Positions 23,885 through 36,522 of a stretch of DNA of 64,000 nt are shown piece by piece. The notes beneath the pieces were generated by a model. That model was not told where the DNA came from and ran no database searches. It worked only from the letters and a program-made list of their open reading frames with translations. A program made the translations under genes and the position numbers. The DNA is from Brachionus rotundiformis (Eukaryota; Rotifera; Eurotatoria; Ploima; Brachionidae). Each line of letters opens with the position of its first letter. Position 1 is the first letter of the stretch. The DNA lies in the NCBI GenBank assembly GCA_016802295.1, contig JAESIW010000180.1, positions 2,226,039 through 2,290,038 on the forward strand, given 5' to 3'.

Positions 23885-24927
23885 AGATGATTCTAAAATG
23901 TAATACCTTGGATCTTTGTTTTATTTATAATGCCTTTAAAGTATACATAGAAATTTACTTCATATTTCTTTTTGAATCGAAGAGAACATTTGAATTATCA
24001 GTTAAATTGTTCATAATTACTTAAACAAAATCTAATTCCAACATGAAACGAACTCAATATTTTTTTAAAATGAAAATTAAATAAAATTTAATTATTTCTG
24101 TTACCATAATTTTAAAATTCATCAAATAGTATTTTTTATTCTAAATTTAATCATTATGGATACACACATATAGCTTTATGGATACACATTTTTCACGTTA
24201 AATTGTTTTTTAAATTGAAATGATTAAATTGAAATTTTTACTTTCTTTTTAAAATTTTGTACTTTCAATTATTCTAGGAAATATCTTGAAAAAAAAATGT
24301 TTTTAAACAAATCTTTTACACATAAGGAAGGCACCTATCGGTTTTGTCTGATAAATCGAAATTAAAAAACACTATCAATTTTTTTTTGATATTACTTTAA
24401 AGAAAAATCTAAAAAGAAAATTTAAATTTCTTATCTGACTTTAGTAAGTTAAACAATTTTTCCGAAATAAAGACACTTAACTTAATTTGAATATAAATAA
24501 TTATCTTTTGATAAAGACTTCGCATTTAGGCAATTTAGGAGATGGTTTCATTTTAGAAAAAGAAATCCGATCCACGGAAATTAAAGGAATCAATAATTTT
24601 GTCTTAAAAACTTATCTTTAATCAATTTTTTGAACTTGCTCCCAGCTTTTTATTATTTTTTTATTATAAATAAACCAAAATAAAATTTCATTTTTTAATA
24701 TACAATATTAATGTAAAATTTTCGTGCAAGAATGAGGTCCATTTTTATCAAAAAACTTACATTTTTCATCAATTTTGATTTGAGAATTATTTTATATTTT
24801 TACAACTTGGGTATTTTAAGACAAATAATTTCGATCAAATAAATTTTTCAAAATTTTAATTACTTTCTACTAGCTTTATTAAAAGCAATTTTTTTTTGAA
24901 ATAAAAAAATAACCTGATACTAGAAAA
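23885..24927. other. Divergent intergenic region
   Basis: AT-rich spacer between the membrane protein (minus) and mitochondrial ribosomal protein S2 (plus). A short direct repeat ATGGATACACA.ATA..TT occurs twice around 24155-24192. No gene supported. Confidence 0.5.
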
Positions 24928-25775
24928 ATGTTGAGTTTTAGTAAAAATATTCCCGCTTTATTTACCAAACTATCGATTAAAAGACCCCAATCTTTTTCAA
25001 AATTAGCTTCAAACGTTCATTCATCTACTATAAAAAAACAAATTGACCAGAATTTAAATGAAAATCAAGAAAAAATAATATACCCATTACAACATGAAGA
25101 TTTTTTTCAAGTTAATGAAATGGTCAAACTCGAGGACCTATTCAAGTAAAAAATAAAAAGAAAATATCAGATTGAATAATTATGGGTTAATATTTTAGAG
25201 CAAGATGCCACTATGGTCACCATAAAGGTTTAAGATGTCCGTGGATGAATGATTTTATTTTCGGAACCAGAATAAATACCGATATTATTGATCTAGAACA
25301 AACAGTCCCAATGTTGAAAGATGCTCTAAATTTTGTTGGTCACATCGCCTTTAGAAAAGGTGTAATTTTATTTATTTCTCGCTATGCACAACACATACCA
25401 CTCATTGAACAAACAGCTGTTGATGTTGGCGAGTTTTCTCATTGTAAACCATGGAAAAATGGTACATTCACTGATTCAACTCGAAGGTTTGGTTCTGTCA
25501 TTCGTTTACCTGATTTGTGTGTATTTTTTCATACCTATGACAAACTAAATGAGACCCATGGTGCTGTATTAGAAGCAGCTAAGATGATGATACCATCAGT
25601 AGCAATTTGTGACTCAGATGTAGATCCTAGTCAAATAAGTTATCCAATACCAGCAAATGATGACACTTTTGTGTCACAAATTCTTTACACTAAGCTAATA
25701 AAAGAAGTTATTCTTAAAGCTAAGAAAAAAAGGCAAGAACTCGAGGAACAAGGCTTCATTATAAAATATGAATAA
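24928..25775 (+). CDS. MRPS2: Mitochondrial small ribosomal subunit protein uS2m (MRPS2)
   Basis: Component of the mitochondrial ribosomal small subunit, nuclear-encoded and imported. Two exons, 24928-25145 and 25199-25775, separated by a 53-bp GT-AG intron, join in phase to give 264 residues. The N-terminal 30 residues are Ser/Lys/Leu-rich without acidic residues, fitting a mitochondrial presequence. The S2 family core is clear: LEDLFKARCHYGHHKGLRC, MNDFIFGTRINTDIIDLEQT, FRKGVILFISR, and later LPDLCVFFHTYD, PSVAICDSDVDPSQISYPIPANDD and a terminal basic helix. Human MRPS2 is 296 aa, so length fits. AATAAA signals lie just after the stop. The next gene starts 400 bp downstream on the same strand. 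Confidence 0.94.
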
Positions 25776-26173
25776 ATTTTTTAACAATAAATATGTATAT
25801 TTTATTTAATAAATTTAATAAAAAATAAAAAAAACATTTGAAAAATGTTCGCAAAGTTCATAAATTTTAGATAAATTGAATTTATTAGTATATTGAAAAC
25901 CAAATTAAATTTTATAGATTAAATAAATTTATTTTATGAGTAGAGGATATAAATTTAAATCATTTTGCGAGATGTATTAGATATTTTTATTATATGTTTT
26001 TTTGAAATAATCTGATAAATTTTTGAAAATAAAGCTTTTAATTTCCTTATTATCTTTATCTAAAAATTTAATTCAAAAAAATTAATCACCACGAACGACA
26101 ATAATTAAATTAAGCGCTAAAAAATAAAATCAAATTTTAAAAAATCAGTAATAGATTTGTTGCTTAATTTAAA

Positions 26174-27886
26174 ATGGCCCAAATTGAAGGTTTAAAAATA
26201 GAAGAGGATAATGAACTAGCTTTTACCATTCTCAACGAACTGGAATTTCTGGAAGAGAGGGAATCGATAAAGCTAACAGAGCTATTTGACAGTCTAATAG
26301 CCACTTTTTTAGAAGAAAATCAAGCTAAGGAGATTAAAATTGAATTGGAACAAAACTACAATGGACTTAAATTTGGTCAAGATTTTGAAGAGGGCGATTT
26401 TAAGCAAATGCTCAAAGACTTTCGCTCCAATAGGTGTCTACATGCATTATATGCCGTGAAAATAGTTGAGGAATCAATTAAGCTTTTGAAGAAGCTGCCA
26501 AATATTTGTGAGTTTTCCCTTAATGAAAATGATGAATGTATAGTTGTTGGCGACTTACATGGACACTTTGACGATTTACTAAGCATACTTAGTCGTTTCA
26601 ACATACCAGGAAAATACTATTATTTTGTTTTTAATGGAGACTGGGTTGACAGAGGCGAAAAGCAAATTGAAGTTCTGCTAGCTCTGCTCTATTCTTTTAT
26701 TTTGTATCCCAATCGAGTTTTTCTCAATCGAGGTAATCACGAAGATCGGGCCCAAAATAGTCACATGAATTATAAGCCCTGCTTTAAGATTGCGACCCTC
26801 AAGTATTTTGGCAAATATGGCTCAGTTGTATACACCAAATTTGATGAGCTCTTTAGAAATTTACCTTTGGCAACAATTATAAACAACAAGATTACAAAAC
26901 AGCGTTTCTTTGTAGTCCATGGTGGAATTAATGATTCGCTTAACCTAAAAAAAATTCAACAACTGGACAGAACCAAGTTTGGTTCAATTTGTAGACCAGT
27001 TAATCTAAATAAGGACTCGTTGGAATCGAAACTTTTTAAAGATGTTGTTGACATGGTTTGGAGTGATCCACAAACAAATTCAAAAGGTCTTTTATTCAAT
27101 AATGTGAGAAATATTGGCAAGTTTTTTGGATCTGAAGTTACAAAAAAATTCTTATCTGAAAATAATCTAAATCTTATAATACGATCTCATGAGTGCAAGC
27201 CTAAGGGACACGATATAACACATGATGGCAAAGTAATAACAGTTTTTAGTGCATCCAACTACAATATGGGAAACTCAGGATCTATTGTAAAAATATCAAC
27301 CAAAAAAGTAAAAATCGATTTGCTTACATACAAATCATCAACATTAAATGATGAACCAAAGACAGTAGATAATAATCTAACATTGGCAATTAAAAAACTC
27401 AGGTCTCATCTTTATGTATTCAAAGACAAAATTTTAGAAGAATGCTCAAAATTGGATATGAATAACAATGGATTGATAAAAACCAAAGATATGATATTTA
27501 TACTATCTAACACGGTTCCTAATATACCATATGAGAGTATAAAAGATAGGCTATGTGAGTGTGATGATTCAACAAATACCATCAAATATAAAACACTATT
27601 TAACCATGTGCATACTAGTTCCAAGTACGAATCAATTCCTGAGCCGATTACAAATAATTTTAATATGCTGGTCTCGGTTTTTAACATGATTGATTCTGAT
27701 AATAATGGATTTATTACTCATGATGAATTCAAAAAAGCATGCAATCTTGTTTTCAACTATTTGGGAACAAATTTCTCCGAAAAGGAAATTACTGATTTTG
27801 TTAGTTTTATGGACAAAAATAAGGATGGCAAGATTGATTTAAAAGAATTTAATGATGCATTTACAATTGCTTGCTCAAAATAATTT
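26174..27886 (+). CDS. PPEF/RdgC-type serine/threonine phosphatase with EF-hands, intronless
   Basis: PPP-family phosphatase regulated by Ca2+; Drosophila RdgC dephosphorylates rhodopsin. One exon of 569 codons. All PPP metal and catalytic motifs are present: GDLHGH (126-131), GDWVDRG (155-161), RGNHED (186-191), VVHGG (about 250), RSHE (about 340) and FSASNYNMGNSG. The C-terminal third carries Ca2+-binding loops DMNNNGLIKTKD, DSDNNGFITHDE and DKNKDGKIDLKE, the last two canonical. The N-terminal IQ calmodulin-binding motif of vertebrate PPEFs is not visible, and the protein is shorter than human PPEF1 (653 aa). The second motif has Trp where Phe is usual. The lack of any intron is unusual in this window. 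TAA follows at 27884-27886. Confidence 0.93.
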
Positions 27887-29210
27887 TATATAATTTTTAA
27901 AGATAAATTATTACAATAATCTAGAAAATTTTATTCAAAATAGATTATTTAAAAATTCTATTTTTTAATTGCCAAATAGCTTATTTTTAGTTGATTTCTA
28001 AATAAAAGGTTCAGAGTTGCGGGGTTTATTCAAAAAAAAACTTTCCTTAATTAGCTTTTATTCTTTCGTTTAGTGTTATTTTAAGTTTTTCGGGGACCTA
28101 GTAACATTGAATTACTGTCTGTATGGCACTTCCTATATTTGCATTTTAAGCTTTAATTCTAAAAAATGGTTTCACTAAATTGGAACGTTCATATATCGGT
28201 GAATATCCCAGAATTGAAAAGACACCTGGTAAAAAAACCCTGTGTCCAAGCAAGCTTTTATTTCGTGATTTTTAGATTTGTTGCCTAAAAGATAATTTCA
28301 ATTTAATTATGACTGTTAGATCAAAAGTTATTGCAAAAAAATTCCATTTTTTTTTACCAAATTTTCAAAAAGTCAAAAAATGACTTTTTTAGGTATTCAG
28401 ATAACTCTGAAATAAATAAAAGCATCCAAAGTAATATCAATAGAATAGTTCTATATGAATTTAAAACCAGTGTTGGATTTTTAAAGCATGTCTCATACTC
28501 TAAAATACTAAAAATAAAATTAGTTTTTGCTCATATTAAAGCTTAGAGGCTAAACTTAAATTTAAAACCATCTAATTTAAATTTTTTTCATTTACTGCAG
28601 TAGGAGGCTTTGTTAACTTCGACCTCACGAACTCGAAATTTGAATGAGTCAATTGCTCTTTCATGGCATCATCATCGGCTCCGACCTGACACACAGGTTA
28701 CTGCATCGAGTTATTACCAAGTCGAAACCGGTCCCCCATTTTTTAATGAAAGGGGTTTTAAAACATGCACCCCGTACTACAGATAAAAATTACATGGATT
28801 TAAATCAGTCCTCAATGGCAAGATAAGATAACATGATAATATTATGAATATTACTGAGATATACTGTTATTCATTAGACTTATTCTATTAGTAAATACCA
28901 AGTATATAATTAATTTTATAATTTTTACTACTTTTTCTGGAATCGAAGTTCTTAATTTCAACTAGTCACTTCATCTTTTTGTTCATATTAAAATTTTTAA
29001 TTAATATAAAATTTTATTTTAAAAATATTAATACATTTTAAATAAATAAATAAATAAATTACCAAATAATAAATAACCATTTAAATTAAATATTAAACAA
29101 TTTAATTACAAAACTATCTATAAAAATATTCTAAATTTAAATTATTAAATAAATAAATAAATTAATAAATTAATTATTCAAGTAAAAAAATATTGTTTAA
29201 TTAAAGATTT
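27887..29210. other. Convergent intergenic region with a repeat-like patch
   Basis: Mostly AT-rich. A GC-richer patch at 28590-28790 shares a 22-base stretch with 46349-46371 (see findings). 29040-29175 contains AAAT tetranucleotide runs. The 71- and 60-codon open frames here resemble nothing I know. Confidence 0.45.
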
Positions 29211-31843
29211 CTATACTTCAGTTTCAATTAAAAGCATAGAATTTGAGTTAGCAATTTGAGTATCATTCAAATTTTGACTATTTCTTAATTGATTTGTAGT
29301 TAAACTTAGCATTTCGTTCCTGGTAGCCATCTTTATCTTGTAATGAATATGACAATCAGAGAGCCTTGGTGCTGCAAATTTAATCAAATGATTACTGTTA
29401 TCAAATCCAACTGAACTAAAGAAAGATAAGTTACGGCCAGTGCTAGTCGAGTGAAAGCGATATGAATCGTCATTGGCAGTGTAAAAAGACTTATCATCTG
29501 TAATAAAATCTGATTTAAAAGAGCTTACTGATCTATTTTGGCGCTTAATCTGTGCAAACTTGGAACCACCTAAGGCTAAATTAATACTTTCTGAGCTCAA
29601 GTCATCATTCAATCGTCTCAATTGAGCAATATTTTCTGTAGACGTGGAAAATTTTCTATTATTTTTTTGGTACTGTTTTTTTGGCAAATTGTTCTGTTCC
29701 GACACCAATGGAGATGATGTTAAAGCATTGGCTGAATTCAAATATTTGTTATACTTTACCTTGGACGACGAATAAGCCAGAGAAGTCATTTTTGGTGAAC
29801 GAGCTATTTTGCCAGACAATTGGCTTGTTCTATCGAATGAAATGTTTTTGCTTTGCTTAAATGGTAAAGACAAATGTCTTTTAAACGCAGTTTCATTGTC
29901 TTGGTTGCTGTTTTCAAAGGCATCTGAGTGACGCTTAACTCGAACGCCCATTTTAGAAGGCAATAAATTATTCTGGTTAATTAAATTTGATTTTAAATCA
30001 TTCAGAGCTCTTGATTTGTTTTGAGTGCCATTTTGATTTTGTAACTGCTTGAGCAACATTATCTGAGATAAAGTATGTGTGAGAGTTTTAGCCCGATTTT
30101 CTTTGTTTAACTCTTGACGATTTGCCTTACTCTCGCTTATGTAATGTAAATTTTTCTGGACTCTTTCCTCTAATTTGTTAAGCTTTTCGTCATAGAGTTG
30201 ATTTATAATCTCCTTTTGGTCTGGATTTTGTTCCAAATCTTTTTGACGATTTTGCTCCAAAAAAATCACTTGTGTTTCATAAAACTTTTCTAATTTGCTC
30301 AAAGCATTCATCTGTTTTTCCAAGACAGTCTTGAACATTTGCTTGATTTTTTTTGATGATCTGTTGTAAGGTTGTCCTCTTTTAAAATTATTCAAGCTGG
30401 CCATAGAACCCTTGTTGTTATCGACCAGTGTTTCAGTAGAAACCGAACTGTTTGTAGTTTCTGTAATTTTCTCAACTTCTTCATTTGCCAAATCAGCACC
30501 ACGTACTGGACTAATTTTTGAAAAATTCTCCATTAAAATCGAGCTCTTTAATTTAAATTAAAAGTATTTTTTTATTAATTTATTGTACTAGTTTAGTTTA
30601 AGATTAAAAATTTTACTTGAGATTTAATGCCTGGTGAAGAAATGGTTCTTCTGGCTTTTTCAATTGAGTTTTCGATCGAATTATTTTCATAGTCATATTT
30701 AGACTTAAATCCACTGCTATAATCCAAAAATCCCGAACTTTCAGTCTTTTGTTGGCTGCTGTAAGAGTCAAATGATGACGGTGCAGTAATAGATTGGTTA
30801 TTTTTTTGACTGTTGTCATTGTTGGAGCTGTTTTTGTTTACAGAAGAGTCATTAAAAAAAGCATCTTGTAATTTTTCAATGTCATTAAACATGGTGTAAA
30901 TGTCTTCAGAATTATCTTCTTTGAATTCTTGAGATGTTTGCAGTTTTCTACTTGTGAGAACATTGTTATGGCGTAAATTTGTCTTTAGCAATGGTTTGCT
31001 TAGTTCCAAATTGGTGAAATAGTCAATTATTTGATTAGACCGAGTTGTATAAGTAGTATTTGAACGTCGGCATTTTCTTCCAAGACCATTTTGTTTTTTT
31101 ACATCAGTATTGGTTTCTGATATTTGAGGAAAATATGTCGTTTTAGATTTGGTAATGTTTCTCTTAAAAGATTTGCCATTCGGAGTTGACTCTTGCCTGT
31201 CGTTGATTGAATCAGACGATTGTTGAATTAAAGAGGCTGAAGTGGACATCATGGCATCTTCATTGGTAAAATTTGAAGCATCATATTTTGTGTTATAGGT
31301 TAGCATGGAATTGTTGCTGCAATTTTCTGGTGTTGAATTGGATACAGATTGAAATGGAAAACAGTCTATGTCATAAGTTGAACAACTAGCTCGTTTGTGG
31401 TCAATGTTTATTTCACTTGAGTAGGCGAAATCTGCTTCAGGAGACAATGGTGAGAATTCATTTTGGTTAAGAAATTCAGTATTCTCTGAATAAACAGGTG
31501 AGTTGAACATTGAGTTCTGATTGAGCTTGTATGGATCATTAAAAATTTGGCTTGATATCTCCATTTTTTCTGTCTCATTATTTGAGTTAGTAATCGAATT
31601 AGCTTCTTTAAGTGGTGTCCGAGCATTTTGGTTGCACTGGTCCAAATTTGATTTTATGGAGCGCTTGAGCTTAAGACTAAATTTCCGTCTTTTCTTGCCA
31701 GATCGTTTGGTTACTTTTTTCTCACTATCAATTTTTTTTAGCATAGAATTTTGAGAATTTTTGGCATCTGGTGAATGATTTATTTCAACACATTGCTTAA
31801 ATGGTTGGATTCTTCTTGTCAAGTATTTCAAAACCGAGGACAT
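29211..31843 (-). CDS. Hypothetical 853-residue protein, disordered with a central coiled coil
   Basis: Two long open frames read as one gene. Exon 30617-31843 (409 codons) ends TCT CAA|gtaaaa; a 71-bp intron follows; exon 29211-30545 (445 codons with stop) continues in phase 0 as SSILMENFSK. The N-terminal half has a strongly basic stretch (KKRRKFSLKLKRSIK, about residues 51-65), then Asn/Ser-rich low-complexity sequence with phospho-site-like RRSNTTY and FKRNITKSKTTYF segments. The C-terminal half has a likely coiled coil from KKIKQMFKTVLEKQMNALSK to about QKNLHYISESKANRQEL, then Ser/Asn-rich sequence with RRLNDDLSSESINLA. I recognise no named domain. Composition fits a cytoskeletal or signalling scaffold, but that is only an impression. 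The two halves could be separate genes if the splice is wrong. Confidence 0.65.
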
Positions 31844-32371
31844 TCCTGATCAAGGAAGCGGTTTTATTAATTAAAATCTTTAAAAAAATGAAGCTTAAGA
31901 ATTAATTTAGAAAATAAAAAGCTCTCTTTTTCTTTAAATTAGTTATAAAGAAGAATATGTTGGTTGTCTCAAATTTATTTAAATTAAGACTTGTAAAGCA
32001 AATTTAAATTAGTGCTTTTTTATAAACAATTAAAATGATTTCCAAAATTTCTAAATTGACATAACTTTTATTATGAAATAAAGACTAAGAAAATTTGTCT
32101 AATATTAATATTTTTTGTTAAGTTTACATGATCATTTTAATATTGAAAATTTAACTTCTTATTTTATTTTGTGTATAGTTTTTTATCTAAATTGATACGT
32201 AATAAAAAAATATATAAATTTGTGAAACTAAAAGTATATTTTTAACAAGTATTCGATTTTGAAAATTAAAAGATATTAAAAAATGAAATAAATAAGATAT
32301 AGAGAATTGCGGGCAATAAAATTAGACTTTGAGCAATCAATTTATTTTTCTATATTAAAAAAATGTAAGCA
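31844..32371. other. Divergent intergenic region
   Basis: AT-rich spacer between the coiled-coil protein (minus) and the polycystin-like channel (plus), presumably holding both promoters. No specific element seen. Confidence 0.5.
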
Positions 32372-35228
32372 ATGAACGTGCTACAAATTGAAGAATCTAT
32401 TAACCATATTGTTGATGAATATATTTCATCGTCAAGCTCTGATTTTAATACAAATAATAATGCAAAAGATGTTCCAAAAAGTAAACAGATAATTAAAGAT
32501 AAAAATGAAGATAAGATTTTGAATAAAAAAAAAGCCAAAAAACCAAAAAAGATACTCGATTCTCACGATTTAGTTCAGAAGAGTTTAAAAGAAGTCGCGT
32601 CTTTGTATAGGACATCAGCTTTTGTAGAAATATGCATTTTCTTACTTTTAGAATTAATTTTAACAACTTATTATCTAACAGAAGTAAACGTATCTCAATT
32701 GTATGATATAAATACAATGATCAAAAATGAACGATTAAAATATAATAACAGTATAGTCAAAAATTTAAAAACAATTGATTATGATAATCGAATAAGGCAG
32801 GTTGTTCACAAAACATTCGATCTTAAATATTACATGGTAATTATTTAATTTTATTGAGTAAATACTCATTTACTTAAATTAAAATTAAACTAGTTTTTTT
32901 AAATTATGGTAATTTTTCTAATCATTTGATAATTATTGTTATAGTTAATGATAAAAAACTATTATTATATTTAATTTGTTTTTAAGTTTTAAGGCTTTTA
33001 AGATGACTTTTAAAAATAAAAATGGAGTATTTCTCACATATCAGGTAAATGTTTTGCCTCATTGTTTTGAAATTAAAAAAAGTTAAATTAAATGTATTCA
33101 AAGTATAAAATTTAAATTTATTTTAAATTAAATAGTTTTGCAAATTGATAAAAATAAATTAAAATGTGTCTATTGTTTTTGTTTGGTTTATGTAGTGATT
33201 AAATGAGTTTATTTTTATTAATTAATAAAATTCTCCATTTAAGTTGTTTAAAATTAAATTTAAGTTTGTAAAGTTTAAAAGAAAAAATTTGAAATTAAAT
33301 CAATAAAGTATATTTTAGTTTAAATTAAATTTTGAAAAATAGAATATTAAATTTTAGTTTTAAAAAAATTTTGATTCAGGCCAAAAGTGTATTCATGAAA
33401 TAAAAATTTTGCCATAAGGTGAAAAAAACTTAAATGAATAGGAAAGAAACAAACTATTAATAATTTTTATTTCAAAATAACAAATAATAATCAAAAAATA
33501 AATTTAAAAAATACATTTATCTATGTAAAGTAAGCCATTTAAATGGACCTTTAAGTTTTTCAAATTTTTAACAATTCACTTAGGTTATAATCATATTAAC
33601 TATTTAATTTAAATTCTTTTATTTGTTTAAAGGAAAAAAATGGTTCACTCAACCAAAAAATACTTTTCTATTATCGAGACACCATCAAGAAAGTAGATCC
33701 AAAGTATTGCGAAAAAACATCCTTTGATTTATATTTCAAGGATGTTTATTCAAAAATAGATTGCTATCCGTCTTATTCTCCCGAAAAAAAGCTGATTTAT
33801 GTTGACAGCAAAGAAGAAAATTCAAAAACATTTGATCCTTCTGAAATAGCTAAAAGAGTCATATCAAAAAATTTACGAGCTTTTGAGATGGAGTTTTTTA
33901 TCATTGAGTCATATTTAACAATGTTTAACCTAAGTATAGAAATTAATCCAACTGGAGACCTCAAAGTAACATATGATATATTTTCATTTGATATAAAAGA
34001 TAAAATAAGAACACGCCGATCCTATCTTTTTATAGTTATGGGCTTCTTTTTGGTTTATTATGGCTACGAGACTTTGCAAGACATTTTGAGTGGCGAGTTT
34101 CTGTCAACACAAAGGCTTGTAATGGAAGGTCTTGACTTACTGAATTTTTACTTTCTATCAATGTCTATTTATTATCTCTATGTGTTTACGTTCTTACATA
34201 AAAATGATTTTTCCCCATTATTAAAAGGCTTTGGAAACAAACAAGGCCGTTCAATAAGACAAATCATTGTGGATTGTGTGACCAGTTTTGATAATTTCTC
34301 AACCTTCTTTTCATGTTTTTATATAATTTCATTCGGACGTCTGTTTAAATATTCAATAATATTCAGACCTTTTGAAATAATTGTCAAATCAATTAAAACA
34401 ATATGCTTCAATATTTACCAATTTTTTCTTTTTTATATCCTTATATTTGTTGGTTTTGCTTTATTTGGAATGAGCATGTTTGGACAAACTATAAAATCTT
34501 ACAGCACACTTCAGAGTGCTTGTCTTACTCTGGTTGGAATAGTCTTTGGCGAGTTAAATTTCAAATATTATTATAACCACAACAGCACAGTTGGTACCAT
34601 TTACTTTTGTCTATATGTTATAACTGTGGTAATCATTCTCTTTAACATTCTCTGCGTGGTCATAACAGAGTCGTACAGATCTATGAAATTCTATATGAAA
34701 AGCGAAAGCCAAAGACTTAATATTGTACCTGATTGTTATTATATAAGAAGAAATTTTAATCTCTTGGTAAAAATAAAACTAAAATATTATCAGCCTGAGA
34801 TGCGAGCCATCCTTGAGGGTATGATTATGATGAAGACTGCCAACAGGTTTCTGACCAAAGTAGAAGTGAACCATGATTTGGAATCATTGAATTATTCGAC
34901 GAATGTTTTGGATGTTGTGCTTCAAAAGTATGGCTTTAAGAGCAAAGAAATGGAATGGAAAAAGAATCAGATGGACTCGTTGAGAAGCAAAATCGAAAAA
35001 GAAAGGCGTCATTTGAACGATTTATTTCTGATCCATATGAAAATAAATCGGAATTATTTTGAGGAAAAGTACAAAATGGAAAATTCAAAAAATTTATTCA
35101 TTAGCAAAGAACGATACTTGAATTTGGATAGAAAGATAATGAAGCTTAAAAGACTTTTAGATGTTTTGAAAAAGAAGACAAACTTGATTACAACGCATGT
35201 AAATACTCAAATAGAAAACAAATCATAA
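32372..35228 (+). CDS. Polycystin-2-like (TRPP) cation channel
   Basis: TRPP channels are Ca2+-permeable, often ciliary or sensory. Three exons, 32372-32836, 33003-33044 (only 42 nt) and 33633-35228, all joining in phase 0, give 700 residues. Residues 82-102 are the first membrane helix, after a Lys-rich cytosolic N-terminus. The extracellular polycystin domain includes ILFYYRDTIKKVDPKYC and EFFIIESYLTMFNLSIEINPTGDL, the latter like the family 'F.VYN.N.NLF....EFP.TGG'. Five further helices follow; the pore region reads FGMSMFGQTIKSYSTLQSAC then VFGELNF, aligning with polycystin-2 'FGDINF'. The last helix is followed by VITESYRS. The C-terminus is coiled-coil-like with no EF-hand seen. It is shorter than human PKD2 (968 aa). 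It could also be grouped with PKD1L/PKDREJ-type channel cores; subfamily is uncertain. Confidence 0.85.
32837..33632 (+). other. Introns 1 and 2 of the polycystin-like gene
   Basis: Intron 1 (32837-33002) and intron 2 (33045-33632, about 590 bp) flank a 14-codon exon. Both start GTAA and end AG. No nested gene seen. Confidence 0.7.
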
Positions 35229-35734
35229 ATGAGAATAAACTAATTTTTATTAAATTTTATTAAATTAAATTACAATATAATAGGCCTTGTGAGAATGAAA
35301 GTTTAGTTTTAATGGGCTAGTTTAATTAAAAGAATTGACAATTGTAGAATATATTTTTGGGAAAGGTATGCCATTTTTCTGAAGTAATAAAAGAAATAAA
35401 AATAATAAGAATTTTTCATTAATTTTTTTAAATCATGAAAATGAGGAATTCAATTAAATTTTTAAAAAAAATTTATTTTACCAAAAAAAAGACAATTTTC
35501 TATTCAATTTTAATTTTAATTTACTTTGCAAATTATTTTAAATCTAATAATAAAATTTTAAATACCAGCAATTTATGTCTCTAACTGCAGCTTTGAATGC
35601 ATGCAATTTATCTTTGCTTGCTAAAATTCAAATTGCATGCATTGTGTATGTGTATACATAGGAAAAAATATTCATTGCTAGTCTAGATCAACTAGAACTA
35701 TAGAAATTTAGAAACCAAAAATTTAACAACAAAA
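35229..35734. other. Intergenic region upstream of ribosomal protein L35, with an inverted repeat
   Basis: AT-rich. The distinctive element is a 14-base perfect inverted repeat at 35596-35609 and 35630-35643, listed separately. Confidence 0.5.
35596..35643. promoter_or_regulatory. Inverted repeat in the RPL35 5' region
   Basis: AATGCATGCAATTT at 35596-35609 is the exact reverse complement of AAATTGCATGCATT at 35630-35643, with 20 bases between. Each arm holds the 6-bp palindrome GCATGC (or TGCATGCA). It lies about 90 bases before the RPL35 start codon. A promoter binding site or a cruciform/hairpin are both possible; function is inferred from position only. Confidence 0.5.
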
Positions 35735-36522
35735 ATGGTACGTATTGCTTTTATTACTTCTTATTATCTCTGTCGAGCCATATTGATTCGTACAACTATG
35801 TTCGAAAATCCGATTTAATCACCAAAATGGCATGACCAAGGCTGTATGATCAATGGATCGATTTGAGATCAGACTTTTCTGAATAAATTTGTACCAATTT
35901 TTTTGCTTAGGTACGAGTAAAAGCTAGAGAATTGAGAGGCAAAAAGAAAGAAGAGTTGGAAAAACAACTCGACACCTTGAAACAAGTTTGTAAATTTATC
36001 TTTTTTGTTTCATTAAGTCTGAATCGGAAAATGATGTTTTTTTTCCAAGGAGTTGCTCCAATTGAGAGTTTTCAAAGTCACAGGATCAAATGCCACTAAA
36101 TTGTCTCAAATGTAAGCTCTTCTACTCTTAATCAATTCATTCTTGCTCATAAAAATGATGATAAGAATTATTTTAAATGATCATAATGATATATTTAATT
36201 AATTTGGATCGATAGGACTGATTTATGAGATGAATGGCTGATTAAATATTTTAGTCTATTTTAAAAAGTATTAAATTTTGTGTCTACTAGCCGCGAAATC
36301 CGCAAATCGATTGCTCGCGTTCATACCGTAATCAACCAAACTCAAAAAGAAAATTTGCGAAAATTTTACCAAGGCAAAAAATACAAGCCCAAGGATTTGA
36401 GATTGAAAAAGACCAGAGCCTTGCGAAGAGCTTTGTCCAAGCACGAAGCTTCAATCAAGTCAGCCAAGCAATTGGCCAAAGAAAGAGCTTTCCCGCAAAG
36501 AAAGTTCGCTGTCAAAGCATAA
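35735..36522 (+). CDS. RPL35: Large ribosomal subunit protein uL29 (RPL35)
   Basis: Cytosolic 60S ribosomal protein near the exit tunnel. Four coding exons: 35735-35737 (the ATG alone), 35911-35985, 36050-36111 and 36291-36522, in phase, giving 123 residues, exactly the vertebrate length. The product starts MVRVKARELRGKKKEELEKQ, continues with RVFKVTG and IRKSIARVHTVINQTQKENL, and ends RKFAVKA, matching eukaryotic L35 throughout. Splitting the start codon from the rest is common for ribosomal protein genes and lets regulatory sequence sit in the first intron. The first intron (173 bp) carries GC-richer sequence around 35830-35870 that might be a regulatory site or small RNA, but I cannot identify it. 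Confidence 0.96.

Noticed and set aside
29040..29175. AAAT tetranucleotide runs as a possible array
   Set aside because: Short simple-sequence runs, common in AT-rich DNA.
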